Position numbers and translations under genes: made by a program
From: Clostridium merdae
GTDB lineage: Bacteria; Bacillota; Clostridia; Oscillospirales; Acutalibacteraceae
DNA length: 64,000 bases
Assembly (NCBI RefSeq): GCF_900176635.1
Contig: NZ_FXLN01000003.1
Coordinates: forward strand, 496,001 to 560,000
Direction of reading: 5' to 3'
Notes under the pieces: model-generated
Told to the model about the DNA's origin: nothing
The model's input: only the letters and a program-made list of their open reading frames with translations
The model's database searches: none
In this document: positions 8,462-16,221 of the stretch, piece after piece
Layout of the letters: each line of letters starts with the position of its first letter
How positions within the stretch are numbered: position 1 is the stretch's first letter

Positions 8462-8479
8462 ATACTTGAGGTGATTGTA

Positions 8480-8652
8480 TTGGCAGATTATAAAAAATGT
8501 ATTTTACACTTTTCCATACAATAACGGATATTATGGAGCAACTAAAATATGTGCAATTAGAGACGGAACAACTCTTTCTTACAAGCTCAGAAAACCACCT
8601 GCAATTACTGCATACAATTTATCCGTCTAACGAGAAAACAGATTCCCCCTAA
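8480..8652 (+). pseudogene. Small gene with an apparent one-base frameshift
   Basis: From TTG 8480, after a GAGGTGAT ribosome site, the frame reads MADYKK and then stops within 15 codons. One base shifted, from ATG 8497, an open frame of 51 codons begins MYFTLFHTITDIMEQL and runs to TAA at 8652. Joined through the A6 run at 8492-8497 they give a coherent protein of about 57 aa of the form MADYKK-MYFTLFHTITD, a shape I associate with short conserved hypothetical proteins of Clostridia. I read it as a gene with one A missing in a homopolymer: a real mutation, a sequencing error or, less likely, frameshifting. Its promoter lies in the operator region of the XRE repressor. Confidence 0.5.
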
Positions 8653-8791
8653 ATTTATTCTTAGTAAAAGGCTGATATATGTCAGTCTTTTACCATTCTC
8701 AGTCCATACCTTACAATACTGTTCATTGACAACTGATTTTCAGAATGGTATGTTATTACTAACAAGATTTAGAAATGAAAGGGAATTTACC

Positions 8792-9112
8792 ATGAAATAT
8801 CGGGCAACTTTATACACTCGTATCTCTTGTGCAATTCTATTGATTCTGATGATCATTCGAAACCGAATTGAAATAACATATGCAAGCGGTGAGATTGTTC
8901 CCTTCTGGATTGAGTATTCTGACGTTGCTATCTTTATTACTTTTATGATTATCTTATTTGTTGACTGGAAGAGAATGCGACTTTTTTATCAAAACCAAGG
9001 GGGCGAAGAAGCAAAACAGAGTTATCGCAGGCAAGTCATTATTAACTGGATTGCCGTTGGTCTCTTTGCCATTTACATAATTGGTAAGCTGATGCGTATA
9101 CTTTCTTTTTAA
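8792..9112 (+). CDS. Small membrane protein, third of four similar ones
   Basis: 106 aa, function not recognised. Hydrophobic segments lie at about residues 10-24, 42-58 and 83-100; the loop after the second contains D-W-K-R-M-R and a basic stretch. I set the start at ATG 8792 (MKYRATLY) because GAAAGGGA lies 8 nt upstream; an upstream ATG at 8726 has no ribosome site. Length and topology match the protein at 7777. Confidence 0.75.
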   Translation: MKYRATLYTRISCAILLILMIIRNRIEITYASGEIVPFWIEYSDVAIFITFMIILFVDWKRMRLFYQNQGGEEAKQSYRRQVIINWIAVGLFAIYIIGKLMRILSF

Positions 9113-9273
9113 CATAGAGCAAGATTTTTTTAGATTACTGAAGCAAACCATAACGCAAAGTAATGTTAACCACTTATCCCTGGAGAAATATTAATCAATA
9201 TAAATCTTTTCTCTTTCCTTAAGTAATAGGCTTTTTTCTACTCCATTATACTTGGAGAAAAGGAGATGACACT

Positions 9274-9639
9274 TTGCAAGAAAAACAAATTGACGCACCG
9301 GAAGAACAAAAAGAATCCAATCTTTTTCTAAAAGTACTTGGGTATTCCGTGGTGCTGCTTGGTATTATAAAGGATTATATTTTCCCACAGGAGCTTGCTG
9401 CACACTGGTTTCACCTTTTGTTTGCCATTGCTTTTTTCTTAACCATGTGCGGCCTTGTGTATAGCATCGCTCAAAGGCTGCGTGAGCGGCGAGAAAAGGA
9501 AATTGAGCCCATACGCGAAATACGGCAAGAGCCATTGCCAAAGTTTGATTGGGATATTGCAGGTACTGCATTCTCTGCGGTTTTTTCTTTTATTCTAGCA
9601 GCAACATCCCTACTTAAGTTCTTACGATTAAGTTATTGA
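9274..9639 (+). CDS. Small membrane protein, fourth of four similar ones
   Basis: 121 aa, function not recognised. It begins at TTG 9274 behind AAAGGAGATGAC. An acidic N-terminus of about 18 residues precedes hydrophobic segments at roughly 19-36, 44-64 and 95-115, with a strongly charged R-L-R-E-R-R-E-K loop between the last two. It shares the three-segment plan of the three upstream proteins but has extra residues at the N-terminus and in the loop. The terminator at 9646-9676 follows, directly against the CRISPR array. Confidence 0.75.
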   Translation: MQEKQIDAPEEQKESNLFLKVLGYSVVLLGIIKDYIFPQELAAHWFHLLFAIAFFLTMCGLVYSIAQRLRERREKEIEPIREIRQEPLPKFDWDIAGTAFSAVFSFILAATSLLKFLRLSY

Positions 9640-9645
9640 TTATAA

Positions 9646-9676
9646 AAAGGCTGCCGCAATTTGCGACAGCCTTTCT
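9646..9676 (+). terminator. Terminator between the membrane-protein gene and the CRISPR array
   Basis: AAAGGCTG and CAGCCTTT with inner CGCAA/TTGCG pairs give a long stem ending in TTTCTT, only 2 bp before the first (degenerate) repeat. Confidence 0.75.
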
Positions 9677-9678
9677 TG

Positions 9679-11193
9679 ATTGGAACCCACGCCCCTCTCG
9701 CGAGGGGCGACAGAGTATAGTTTGCGGTCACGCCGGTGGAAACAATTTCAATCCACGCCCCTCTCGCGAGGGGCGACGACGCTCTACCTCCATTACTAGT
9801 ACACCATCCCAAATTTCAATCCACGCCCCTCGCATGAGGGGCGACTGCCAATTGAAGATATTTCAAGTGTTCCGGTTCAATTTCAATCCACGCCCCTCTC
9901 GCGAGGGGCGACGTAAGTGCTTGTGCGTCCAGCTCGTCCCAAATCATTTCAATCCACGCCCCTCTCGCGAGGGGCGACTTCCGCGTATTTTTTAGAGCCA
10001 TCTACCTCGTTGTATTTCAATCCACGCCCCTCTCGCGAGGGGCGACCTGCTATCTGCATCAAACAGAGATATTATTTTTTATTTCAATCCACGCCCCTCT
10101 CGCGAGGGGCGACCGATGCTAAAAAAGCAACAGATACTCTCAAAAGCGATTTCAATCCACGCCCCTCTCGCGAGGGGCGACAGAGTATAGTTTGCGGTCA
10201 CGCCGGTGGAAACAATTTCAATCCACGCCCCTCTCGCGAGGGGCGACTAAACTAAGCTCGTTTGGCAACGCAGAGTTTGAAATATTTCAATCCACGCCCC
10301 TCTCGCGAGGGGCGACTATTGGTATTTGTTGTTTACTTGGATAACTTTTTATTTCAATCCACGCCCCTCTCGCGAGGGGCGACATACTTGGAGACCAGCG
10401 CAGCGGCACAAACATTATTTCAATCCACGCCCCTCTCGCGAGGGGCGACGCAACACTCCATCTGCTGTATCAATTGTTAAAGACATTTCAATCCACGCCC
10501 CTCTCGCGAGGGGCGACTGCAAATACGATACCGACCATGTCATTGACGGTGTATTTCAATCCACGCCCCTCTCGCGAGGGGCGACACCGCTCCCTTATTG
10601 ATGGATTTCTGCATTGCTTATTTCAATCCACGCCCCTCTCGCGAGGGGCGACTAAATACAGCGGCGCAAAAATCATTACGCCCATATTTCAATCCACGCC
10701 CCTCTCGCGAGGGGCGACTGTTCCAGAGATAATTGCCTAAATCTGCTAAATTAATTTCAATCCACGCCCCTCTCGCGAGGGGCGACTATAGCAAGTAATA
10801 AACTGCATGTAGAAAAAACTGATTTCAATCCACGCCCCTCTCGCGAGGGGCGACCCACAAATTAAAGCAAAGGCTATGCAGTGTAAAGCGATTTCAATCC
10901 ACGCCCCTCTCGCGAGGGGCGACCGTGATGAACCCATTGCATGCAGCCAAGACACCAGATTTCAATCCACGCCCCTCTCGCGAGGGGCGACATTCGAGGT
11001 GCTCTGTTGCTTTCCCTCGATTGCATTTCAATCCACGCCCCTCTCGCGAGGGGCGACTGAAATGACACAACAAAACGTTGCGGACAAGCTAGATTTCAAT
11101 CCACGCCCCTCTCGCGAGGGGCGACGTAGTAACTCTTTATGCTCTCGGCTTCTGACAACGATTTCAATCCACGCCCCTCTCGCGAGGGGCGAC
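9679..11193 (-). CRISPR. Type I-C-like CRISPR array, 23 repeats and 22 spacers
   Basis: The 33-nt repeat, read on the minus strand, begins GTCGCCCCTCGCGAGAGG and ends GGCGTGGATTGAAAT, the form of type I-C repeats. Repeats start at 9679, 9745, 9813, 9880, 9946, 10014, 10081, 10149, 10215, 10284, 10351, 10417, 10485, 10553, 10620, 10686, 10754, 10822, 10891, 10959, 11025, 11093 and 11161; spacers are 33-36 nt. The repeat at 9679 differs at three positions in its terminal ATTGAAAT part, which marks the leader-distal end; the repeat at 9813 differs at three positions in the hairpin loop only. The spacers at 9712-9744 and 10182-10214 are identical. No cas gene lies in the window. Reading frames through the array are spurious. 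Confidence 0.97.
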
Positions 11194-11366
11194 TGCAAAA
11201 CAAACAATCCTAAGTTGTTCCTAAGAATTTTGCTTAGCTATTATATCCAATTATATTGCAACGGTGTGTAATTTACAAGCTTTCACTTGCATAATCAATG
11301 CAAATTATGTGTGCGAATCCCCCAGACTTTTTATGGTCGCTTAAGGTTCGCACAAGAAGTACACCC
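11194..11366 (-). promoter_or_regulatory. Probable CRISPR leader
   Basis: This AT-rich stretch lies next to the perfect repeat at 11161, upstream of it in the minus-strand reading, as a leader should. It has TATAAT on the minus strand at 11240-11245 and short inverted repeats such as CTAAG-N7-CTTAG. Further right, TGTGCGAA and TTCGCACA form an 8-bp stem with a long loop that may end the hom transcript. I infer leader function from position and repeat orientation. Confidence 0.55.
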
Positions 11367-12386
11367 TTAACGGCTGTATATAGACACAATGTCCCTCAGA
11401 ATGGAAGCGGCGGCGGCCGTAGTGCCCGAGGCCCCACCAATTAGCGTAAGGTCTCCCAGCGTATCCGACTCATATTTAACCGCTTTATTTTTGCCGTCTA
11501 CACGGTAGAAGGGATGTTCTTCGCTTAACTTTTCGGGTGCCACCACCAATTGAAGCTCCTCCCCCTCTCGCTTCGCCCGGCCAATCAGCTTGTACCGTTT
11601 TCCCTCTGCCATCGCTATTTGAATGTCTTTTGGGGTGAGGTTCGCAATCCCCTGCATTTTAATATCGGCGAGTGTTTTATTTTCATTCATCACCACATTC
11701 GTCAGAATTAGCAGCTTAAAGGCGGTGTCCCAGCCGTCTACATCGAAGCTTGGGTTTGCCTCTGCTATTCCGCAGGCCTTTGCCTTTTCCAAGGCAGTTT
11801 CATAGGTACAGCCGGTTTCTTCCATCTCATTTAAAATATAGTTAGTCGTGCCGTTTAGCACACCCTCAATGGAGTAAACCGTAGACCCCGCCATATCAAT
11901 GGTTCCTCCATTTACAGAGGGAAGCGCCCCGCCGCAGGTACAGCCGATGCCGAGCTTTACACCGTTCTCTCGCGCGGCCTGACTCAACTCCCGGTAGCCA
12001 TGTACAATGGGGCCTTTATTCCCCGTTACCACATGGATTTTATTTTGCAGCGCTTTTAAAATGTAGCTTTTCGCTGGTTCTCCGGTTTCTTTATTCGTGC
12101 TTGTCAGCTCCACCAGTAAATCGATGTCCTTATTTTGCAGCAGAAGCTCTGGTGTGATATTCCGGTTCTCTTCCGTATCATCGATTTCTATGCTTTTGCC
12201 ATCGTTTGAATCCGCCAGCAAGCGGGTACAATCCAACCCATTCGGGTTGTAAAGCCCCCGCTTTGAGCCCATGATGTATACCACGTCAAAAAAAAGACCC
12301 TGTTCCTGTAACACAGCTGCTTTCTCCACGAGCAGCTGAATAAAGGCCTTGCCAACACCGCCGTATCCTATTAACCCAATTCTCAT
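11367..12386 (-). CDS. hom: Homoserine dehydrogenase, short form without ACT domain
   Basis: 339 aa enzyme that reduces aspartate semialdehyde to homoserine for threonine and methionine. The N-terminal Rossmann motif is MRIGLIGYGGVGKAF; the catalytic part carries VVTGNKGPIVHGY, then G-C-T-C-G-G-A-L-P near residue 150 and the FDVDGWDTAFKLLIL segment with the conserved aspartates and lysine near 220. The regulatory ACT domain found in many homologues is absent, and the length fits the short class. It lies 186 bp after serA on the same strand, behind a large hairpin, and next to the CRISPR leader. Confidence 0.93.
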   Translation of the reverse strand: MRIGLIGYGGVGKAFIQLLVEKAAVLQEQGLFFDVVYIMGSKRGLYNPNGLDCTRLLADSNDGKSIEIDDTEENRNITPELLLQNKDIDLLVELTSTNKETGEPAKSYILKALQNKIHVVTGNKGPIVHGYRELSQAARENGVKLGIGCTCGGALPSVNGGTIDMAGSTVYSIEGVLNGTTNYILNEMEETGCTYETALEKAKACGIAEANPSFDVDGWDTAFKLLILTNVVMNENKTLADIKMQGIANLTPKDIQIAMAEGKRYKLIGRAKREGEELQLVVAPEKLSEEHPFYRVDGKNKAVKYESDTLGDLTLIGGASGTTAAAASILRDIVSIYSR

Positions 12387-12444
12387 CGTTTTTTCACACT
12401 CTCTGTTTATATAAATTAGTTAAAATGCCTATTCTTTATTATAG

Positions 12445-12507
12445 AAAAAACTGCTTTTTCGGTTTTGTCTTGTCACTGGGTTCCAGCGGCCACCAAAAAA
12501 GCAGTTT
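12445..12507 (-). terminator. Branched terminator or attenuator between serA and hom
   Basis: Read on the minus strand, AAACTGCTTTTT and AAAAAGCAGTTT pair over 12 bp and run into TTTTTT. The 36-nt interior can form its own CTGG/CCAG hairpin. As drawn it ends the serA transcript; because hom follows 58 bp later it might also attenuate read-through. I looked for T-box signatures and did not find them. Confidence 0.6.
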
Positions 12508-12572
12508 CAATCTTTACAGCTTTGCACTCTACATGCTTATTACGAAGCAGTTTGTGCTTTTACATATATGGA

Positions 12573-13742
12573 TTAACGAATCACGCGCAAGCGAATGATT
12601 TCTTCCATTTGTCTCATTGGCTCCAGTGCGGCATCGTCCACGTCGCCGGTTACATCCAAAATCGTATAAGCATAATCGCCTCTCGATTTGCTCTGCATAT
12701 CTTCAATATTAATGCCTGCGTTCGCCATCACGCCGGAGAAACGGCTGATGGTGTTACGCACATTGCGGTGGAACACGCAAATGCGAACCGCATGAGCACG
12801 AGGCATTGAAATGGAGGGCATGTTTACCGAATTGCGGATGTTGCCGTTCTCAAGGAAGTCTTTGAGCTCATCCACCGCCATACGAGCGCAGTTGTCTTCC
12901 GACTCGGGAGTAGAAGCGCCCAAGTGGGGGATTGCCAAAACATTTTCTACACCAATCAGCTCATCAGTCGGAAAATCGGTGGCATAAGCGGCAACTTTGC
13001 CAGACTTTAGTCCTTCCAGCACGGATGCTGTATCCACCAGTTCACCGCGTGCGAAGTTCAGAATGCGAACATCGTCCTTCATTTTCGCAATGGATTCTGC
13101 ATTGACGAGGCCCTTGGTGTCTGGTGTAAGCGGAACGTGAACTGTCAGGTAGTCGCAATTTGCAAAAATTTCATCCAGAGTTCTGGCGTGGTGTACCCAG
13201 CGGGAAAGCCCCCAAGCTGCATCAACGGAAAGGTAAGGGTCATAGCCATATACTTCCATTCCGAGGCTTCGAGCGGCGTTAGCCACCAATATGCCGATTG
13301 CACCAAGGCCAATTACTCCAAGGCTCTTGCCCTTAATTTCGGGGCCGGCAAACTGGCTCTTTCCCTTTTCTACCAGCTTATTCACTTCACTGCCTTTGCC
13401 CTTGAGCGTTTTTGTCCACTCCAATGCAGCGGCAATTTTACGAGAGGTAAGAAACAGTGCTGCAATCGCCATCTCTTTTACGGCGTTGGCATTCGCACCG
13501 GGGGTATTAAACACCACGATTCCTTTTTCGCTGCATTTGTCTACCGGAATATTGTTCACGCCTGCACCCGCTCTGGCAACAGCCAGCAGCTCCTCAGGCA
13601 GCTCCATGTCGTGCATAGCGGCGGAGCGAACCAGAATACCCTGCGGGTTTTCTACGTTGCTACCGTACTCATAGTTTTGCCCAAGGCGGGAAAGCCCCTC
13701 TTCTGCAATATTATTTAAAGTTTTTACACGATACATTTTCAT
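12573..13742 (-). CDS. serA: D-3-phosphoglycerate dehydrogenase
   Basis: 389 aa first enzyme of serine synthesis, oxidising 3-phosphoglycerate to phosphohydroxypyruvate with NAD. The substrate part begins MKMYRVKTLNNIAEEGL; the NAD motif is GVIGLGAIGILVAN near residue 140; the catalytic arginine lies in NFARGELVD and the histidine in AIPHLGASTPES. Residues from about 320 (VCVFHRNVRNTISRFSG) to the end are an ACT domain for serine feedback. It starts 115 bp after the serC stop and shares the promoter of serC at 14981-15009. Confidence 0.95.
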   Translation of the reverse strand: MKMYRVKTLNNIAEEGLSRLGQNYEYGSNVENPQGILVRSAAMHDMELPEELLAVARAGAGVNNIPVDKCSEKGIVVFNTPGANANAVKEMAIAALFLTSRKIAAALEWTKTLKGKGSEVNKLVEKGKSQFAGPEIKGKSLGVIGLGAIGILVANAARSLGMEVYGYDPYLSVDAAWGLSRWVHHARTLDEIFANCDYLTVHVPLTPDTKGLVNAESIAKMKDDVRILNFARGELVDTASVLEGLKSGKVAAYATDFPTDELIGVENVLAIPHLGASTPESEDNCARMAVDELKDFLENGNIRNSVNMPSISMPRAHAVRICVFHRNVRNTISRFSGVMANAGINIEDMQSKSRGDYAYTILDVTGDVDDAALEPMRQMEEIIRLRVIR

Positions 13743-13794
13743 TAACCCTCTGTTCTTTCTTCATATTAATTTCATCCCTGCTTACCGGTGTTAA

Positions 13795-13826
13795 TTGCCT
13801 CCCCTCCCAAAGGAAGAGGAGGCATA
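13795..13826 (-). other. Hairpin in the serC-serA gap
   Basis: TGCCTCC and GGAGGCA flank a GA/TC-rich interior and form a stable stem without a T-run. It may mark an mRNA processing or stability site between the two genes rather than a terminator. Confidence 0.4.
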
Positions 13827-13857
13827 CAATTACCGTTTTTCAGGAACAAGAAAGGGT

Positions 13858-14943
13858 TCAGGCATTGTTTTTCTCAAATTCCGCCATGAACTCCACAAGC
13901 TTTTCTACGCCCTCAATGGGCATCGCATTGTAAATGGAAGCACGCATGCCGCCAACGGAACGGTGGCCTTTCAGGTTTACAAAGCCTGCTGCCTCTGCTT
14001 CCTTTACAAATTTCTTATCCAACTCGTCGTCTCCGGTTACAAAGGGAACATTCATCAAAGAGCGATCCTCTTTGACTACTGTACCGCGGAACATTTTGGA
14101 TTGGTCAAGGAAGCCATACAAAATGCCAGCTTTCTTCTCATTATGAGCTTTCATGCCCTCCAAAGAACCGAACTCACTCTTAATCCACTCCAGCACCAAG
14201 CCGCAAACATAAATCGAGTAGCAAGGCGGTGTGTTAAACAAAGAGTCATTATCCGCATGAATCTTATAATTGAACATGGTGGGAGTAAACTCCTTGGCAT
14301 GACCAATCAAATCTTCCCGAACAATTACCATCGTAAGGCCAGCAGGGGCAACATTCTTTTGTGCGCCAGCTAACAGCAGGCCAAATTTTGAAACATCGAT
14401 CGGCTCACTGAGGATGCAGGAAGAAATATCTGCAACCAGGGGTACGTTACCGGTATCCGGCAGCTCGGTATAGCGAGTACCATAAATGGTATTGTTCATG
14501 CAAATGTAAAAATAGTCTGCATCCGGCGTAAAGGTTTTGGGGTCAAGCTTCGGAATATAGCTGTAGGTTTTGTCTTTGGAAGAAGCCACAATGTGTGCCT
14601 CACCATAGCGGGATGCCTCTTCCTGTGCCTTTGCGGCCCATTGACCGGTAACCACAAAATCTGCCTTACCGCTGTTAACCATCAGGTTAAGGGGAACCAT
14701 TGCAAACTGCGACCAGCCGCCGCCCTGCAAAAACAAAACTTTATAGTTCTCGGGAATGTTCATCAGCTCGCGAAGATTACTTTCCGCGGACTCGATAATT
14801 CCTTCAAAGATTTTAGATCGATGGGACATCTCCATAACAGACTGGCCGCTGCCCTGATAATCTAACATTTCATCTGCCGCACGGCGCAAAACCGCTTCCG
14901 GCAGGACGGAAGGACCCGCAGAAAAGTTATAAACGCGTTTCAT
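13858..14943 (-). CDS. serC: Phosphoserine aminotransferase
   Basis: 361 aa PLP enzyme that makes phosphoserine from phosphohydroxypyruvate and glutamate. The N-terminus MKRVYNFSAGPSVLPEAVL is characteristic; GQSVMEMSHRSK binds substrate, the PLP-binding lysine is in LLAGAQKNVAPAG at about residue 193, and the C-terminus has GHRSVGGMRASIYNAMP. I chose ATG 14943 because GGAGGTTCATTT precedes it; the frame extends further upstream without a ribosome site. serC-serA order on one transcript is common in Firmicutes. Confidence 0.96.
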   Translation of the reverse strand: MKRVYNFSAGPSVLPEAVLRRAADEMLDYQGSGQSVMEMSHRSKIFEGIIESAESNLRELMNIPENYKVLFLQGGGWSQFAMVPLNLMVNSGKADFVVTGQWAAKAQEEASRYGEAHIVASSKDKTYSYIPKLDPKTFTPDADYFYICMNNTIYGTRYTELPDTGNVPLVADISSCILSEPIDVSKFGLLLAGAQKNVAPAGLTMVIVREDLIGHAKEFTPTMFNYKIHADNDSLFNTPPCYSIYVCGLVLEWIKSEFGSLEGMKAHNEKKAGILYGFLDQSKMFRGTVVKEDRSLMNVPFVTGDDELDKKFVKEAEAAGFVNLKGHRSVGGMRASIYNAMPIEGVEKLVEFMAEFEKNNA

Positions 14944-14980
14944 AAATGAACCTCCAATTGGTTTATATAATAGTCTTTTT

Positions 14981-15009
14981 ATTATAGACCTTTCCAAAAA
15001 TCAAGTCAA
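14981..15009 (-). promoter_or_regulatory. Promoter of serC-serA
   Basis: Minus-strand TTGACT (15004-15009), 17 bp, TATAAT (14981-14986), about 38 bp before the serC start. Confidence 0.8.
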
Positions 15010-15271
15010 TTGTTTCAAACTAAAATCAGATGCCATATTGCCCGTATTTTACAGTAAAATTAAGGCTTTTTCTGGCACAAGTACCCGTTAATTATTTCTT
15101 CTATACCTGCTAAACTTTTCATTTTTTGCTTTGTTTGGTATACTTTAAATCATATTATAGAATTTGCTATTCCTCTAGAGAAATATGCAGGATTTTTTAT
15201 TGCAGAATTCATTGAGCGTTTTCGCATACTATTGAGCTACCTTGTAAAACCACCTGTGAAAAGGAGAGATT

Positions 15272-16033
15272 ATTATAAAAAGGCTTATATTGCTCTTTCC
15301 TGCTATCGGGCTTCTTTGGTTCCTTTGGCCTGTAAGTGTTGGCATTTGGAACATTGGGAATATTCTAGGAACTGCTCTTTGTATCTTCTTTTTATTATGG
15401 GGATTACTTTCACCATTGCTAAAGCACAAGGCCGAAATTACAGGGCACTTAAAAACATATCGTACCGGTACACGAATTCTTACCGTGCTGCTTGTTTCCG
15501 GGTTTTTATGGGCGGGCATTTTAACTGCACAAATGTATACTGCCGCGAACCGTAATCCCCCAAGCAACACCACGGCAATTGTGCTTGGCAGCCAAGTTCG
15601 CGGAGATGAGCCAAGCCTTGATTTATGGGCGAGAATTGGCGCGGCTGAGAAATACCTCAAAGAAAATCCCCAAGCCATTTGCATTGCAAGCGGTGGTAAA
15701 GGAAAGGGAGAGAACCGCAGTGAAGCCGTTGTAATACGGGAAAAGCTGATGGAACAGGGTATCTCTGCCGAACGCATTTTATTAGAGAGCCGCTCCAAAT
15801 CTACGGAAGAAAACCTGCGCTATTCCGCAGAGCTACTAAAAGAACACGGTCTTTCTCCCCATGTTGCCATTGTTACCGACGAATACCACCAGCTTCGCGC
15901 CTCTTGGCTGGCGGAGCAAAAAGGCCTCACTCCCTATGCGGTAAGCGCCAAAAGCCCCCGAATCATTCTTTCAGCTATGTATACACGGGAGCTGCTCGCA
16001 CTAACGGCAACATTGGTACTAGGCGAAAAATAG
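15272..16033 (+). CDS. ElyC/SanA/YdcF family membrane protein (DUF218)
   Basis: About 253 aa. Two or three hydrophobic segments fill the first 95 residues, then the DUF218 domain follows: TAIVLGSQVRGDEPS, ASGGKGKGENRSEA, the EERSKST-like LESRSKSTEENL and the final VTDEYHQLRA. Members of this family affect envelope-polysaccharide metabolism in E. coli; the reaction is unknown. The start is odd: no ATG, GTG or TTG lies at working distance from AAGGAG (15261-15266). TTG 15290 is 23 nt away, while ATT 15272, in frame at 5 nt, would give a natural N-terminus reading I/M-I-K-R-L-I-L-L. I propose a rare ATT (or ATA 15275) start. It is monocistronic. Confidence 0.8.
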   Translation: MIKRLILLFPAIGLLWFLWPVSVGIWNIGNILGTALCIFFLLWGLLSPLLKHKAEITGHLKTYRTGTRILTVLLVSGFLWAGILTAQMYTAANRNPPSNTTAIVLGSQVRGDEPSLDLWARIGAAEKYLKENPQAICIASGGKGKGENRSEAVVIREKLMEQGISAERILLESRSKSTEENLRYSAELLKEHGLSPHVAIVTDEYHQLRASWLAEQKGLTPYAVSAKSPRIILSAMYTRELLALTATLVLGEK

Positions 16034-16092
16034 TTGGCACAATGGCAAAGAAGTTTTCGTAATTCAGTCGCTTTTTCAGAACACTTGCGTGG

Positions 16093-16166
16093 TTTACGGG
16101 TTCCTCCAAATCATGTATAATAAGGAAATAGAGACAAGCTTCTTGCCCCGCCATTGGTGGGGCAAG
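16093..16166 (+). promoter_or_regulatory. Promoter and leader hairpin of the pyr operon
   Basis: TTTACG (16093-16098), 17 bp and TATAAT (16116-16121) form a promoter. The leader has a strong 11-bp stem CTTGCCCCGCC/GGTGGGGCAAG (16142-16166) with a 3-nt loop and no T-run. I did not find a clear PyrR-binding loop, so the hairpin's role is open. Confidence 0.55.
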
Positions 16167-16221
16167 AACTGAATAACCGTATTTACATCAGTGGGAAATA
16201 AAAATCACAAGGAGGCGGAGT

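Noticed and set aside
9712..11160. Self-targeting of the phage-like operon by the array
   Set aside because: I compared several spacers and their translations with the operon by eye and saw no match; an exhaustive comparison was not possible.
9636..11271. Long open frames on both strands across the CRISPR array
   Set aside because: They are translations of the repeat unit (N-P-R-P-S-R-E-G-R and similar) and carry no ribosome site of their own.
12387..12572. T-box riboswitch before hom
   Set aside because: A GGTGG and a TGGAACC are present but not in the T-box antiterminator arrangement, and no specifier stem is seen.
16122..16221. PyrR attenuator before pyrC
   Set aside because: The hairpin lacks a T-run and I found no clear PyrR-binding loop or antiterminator.
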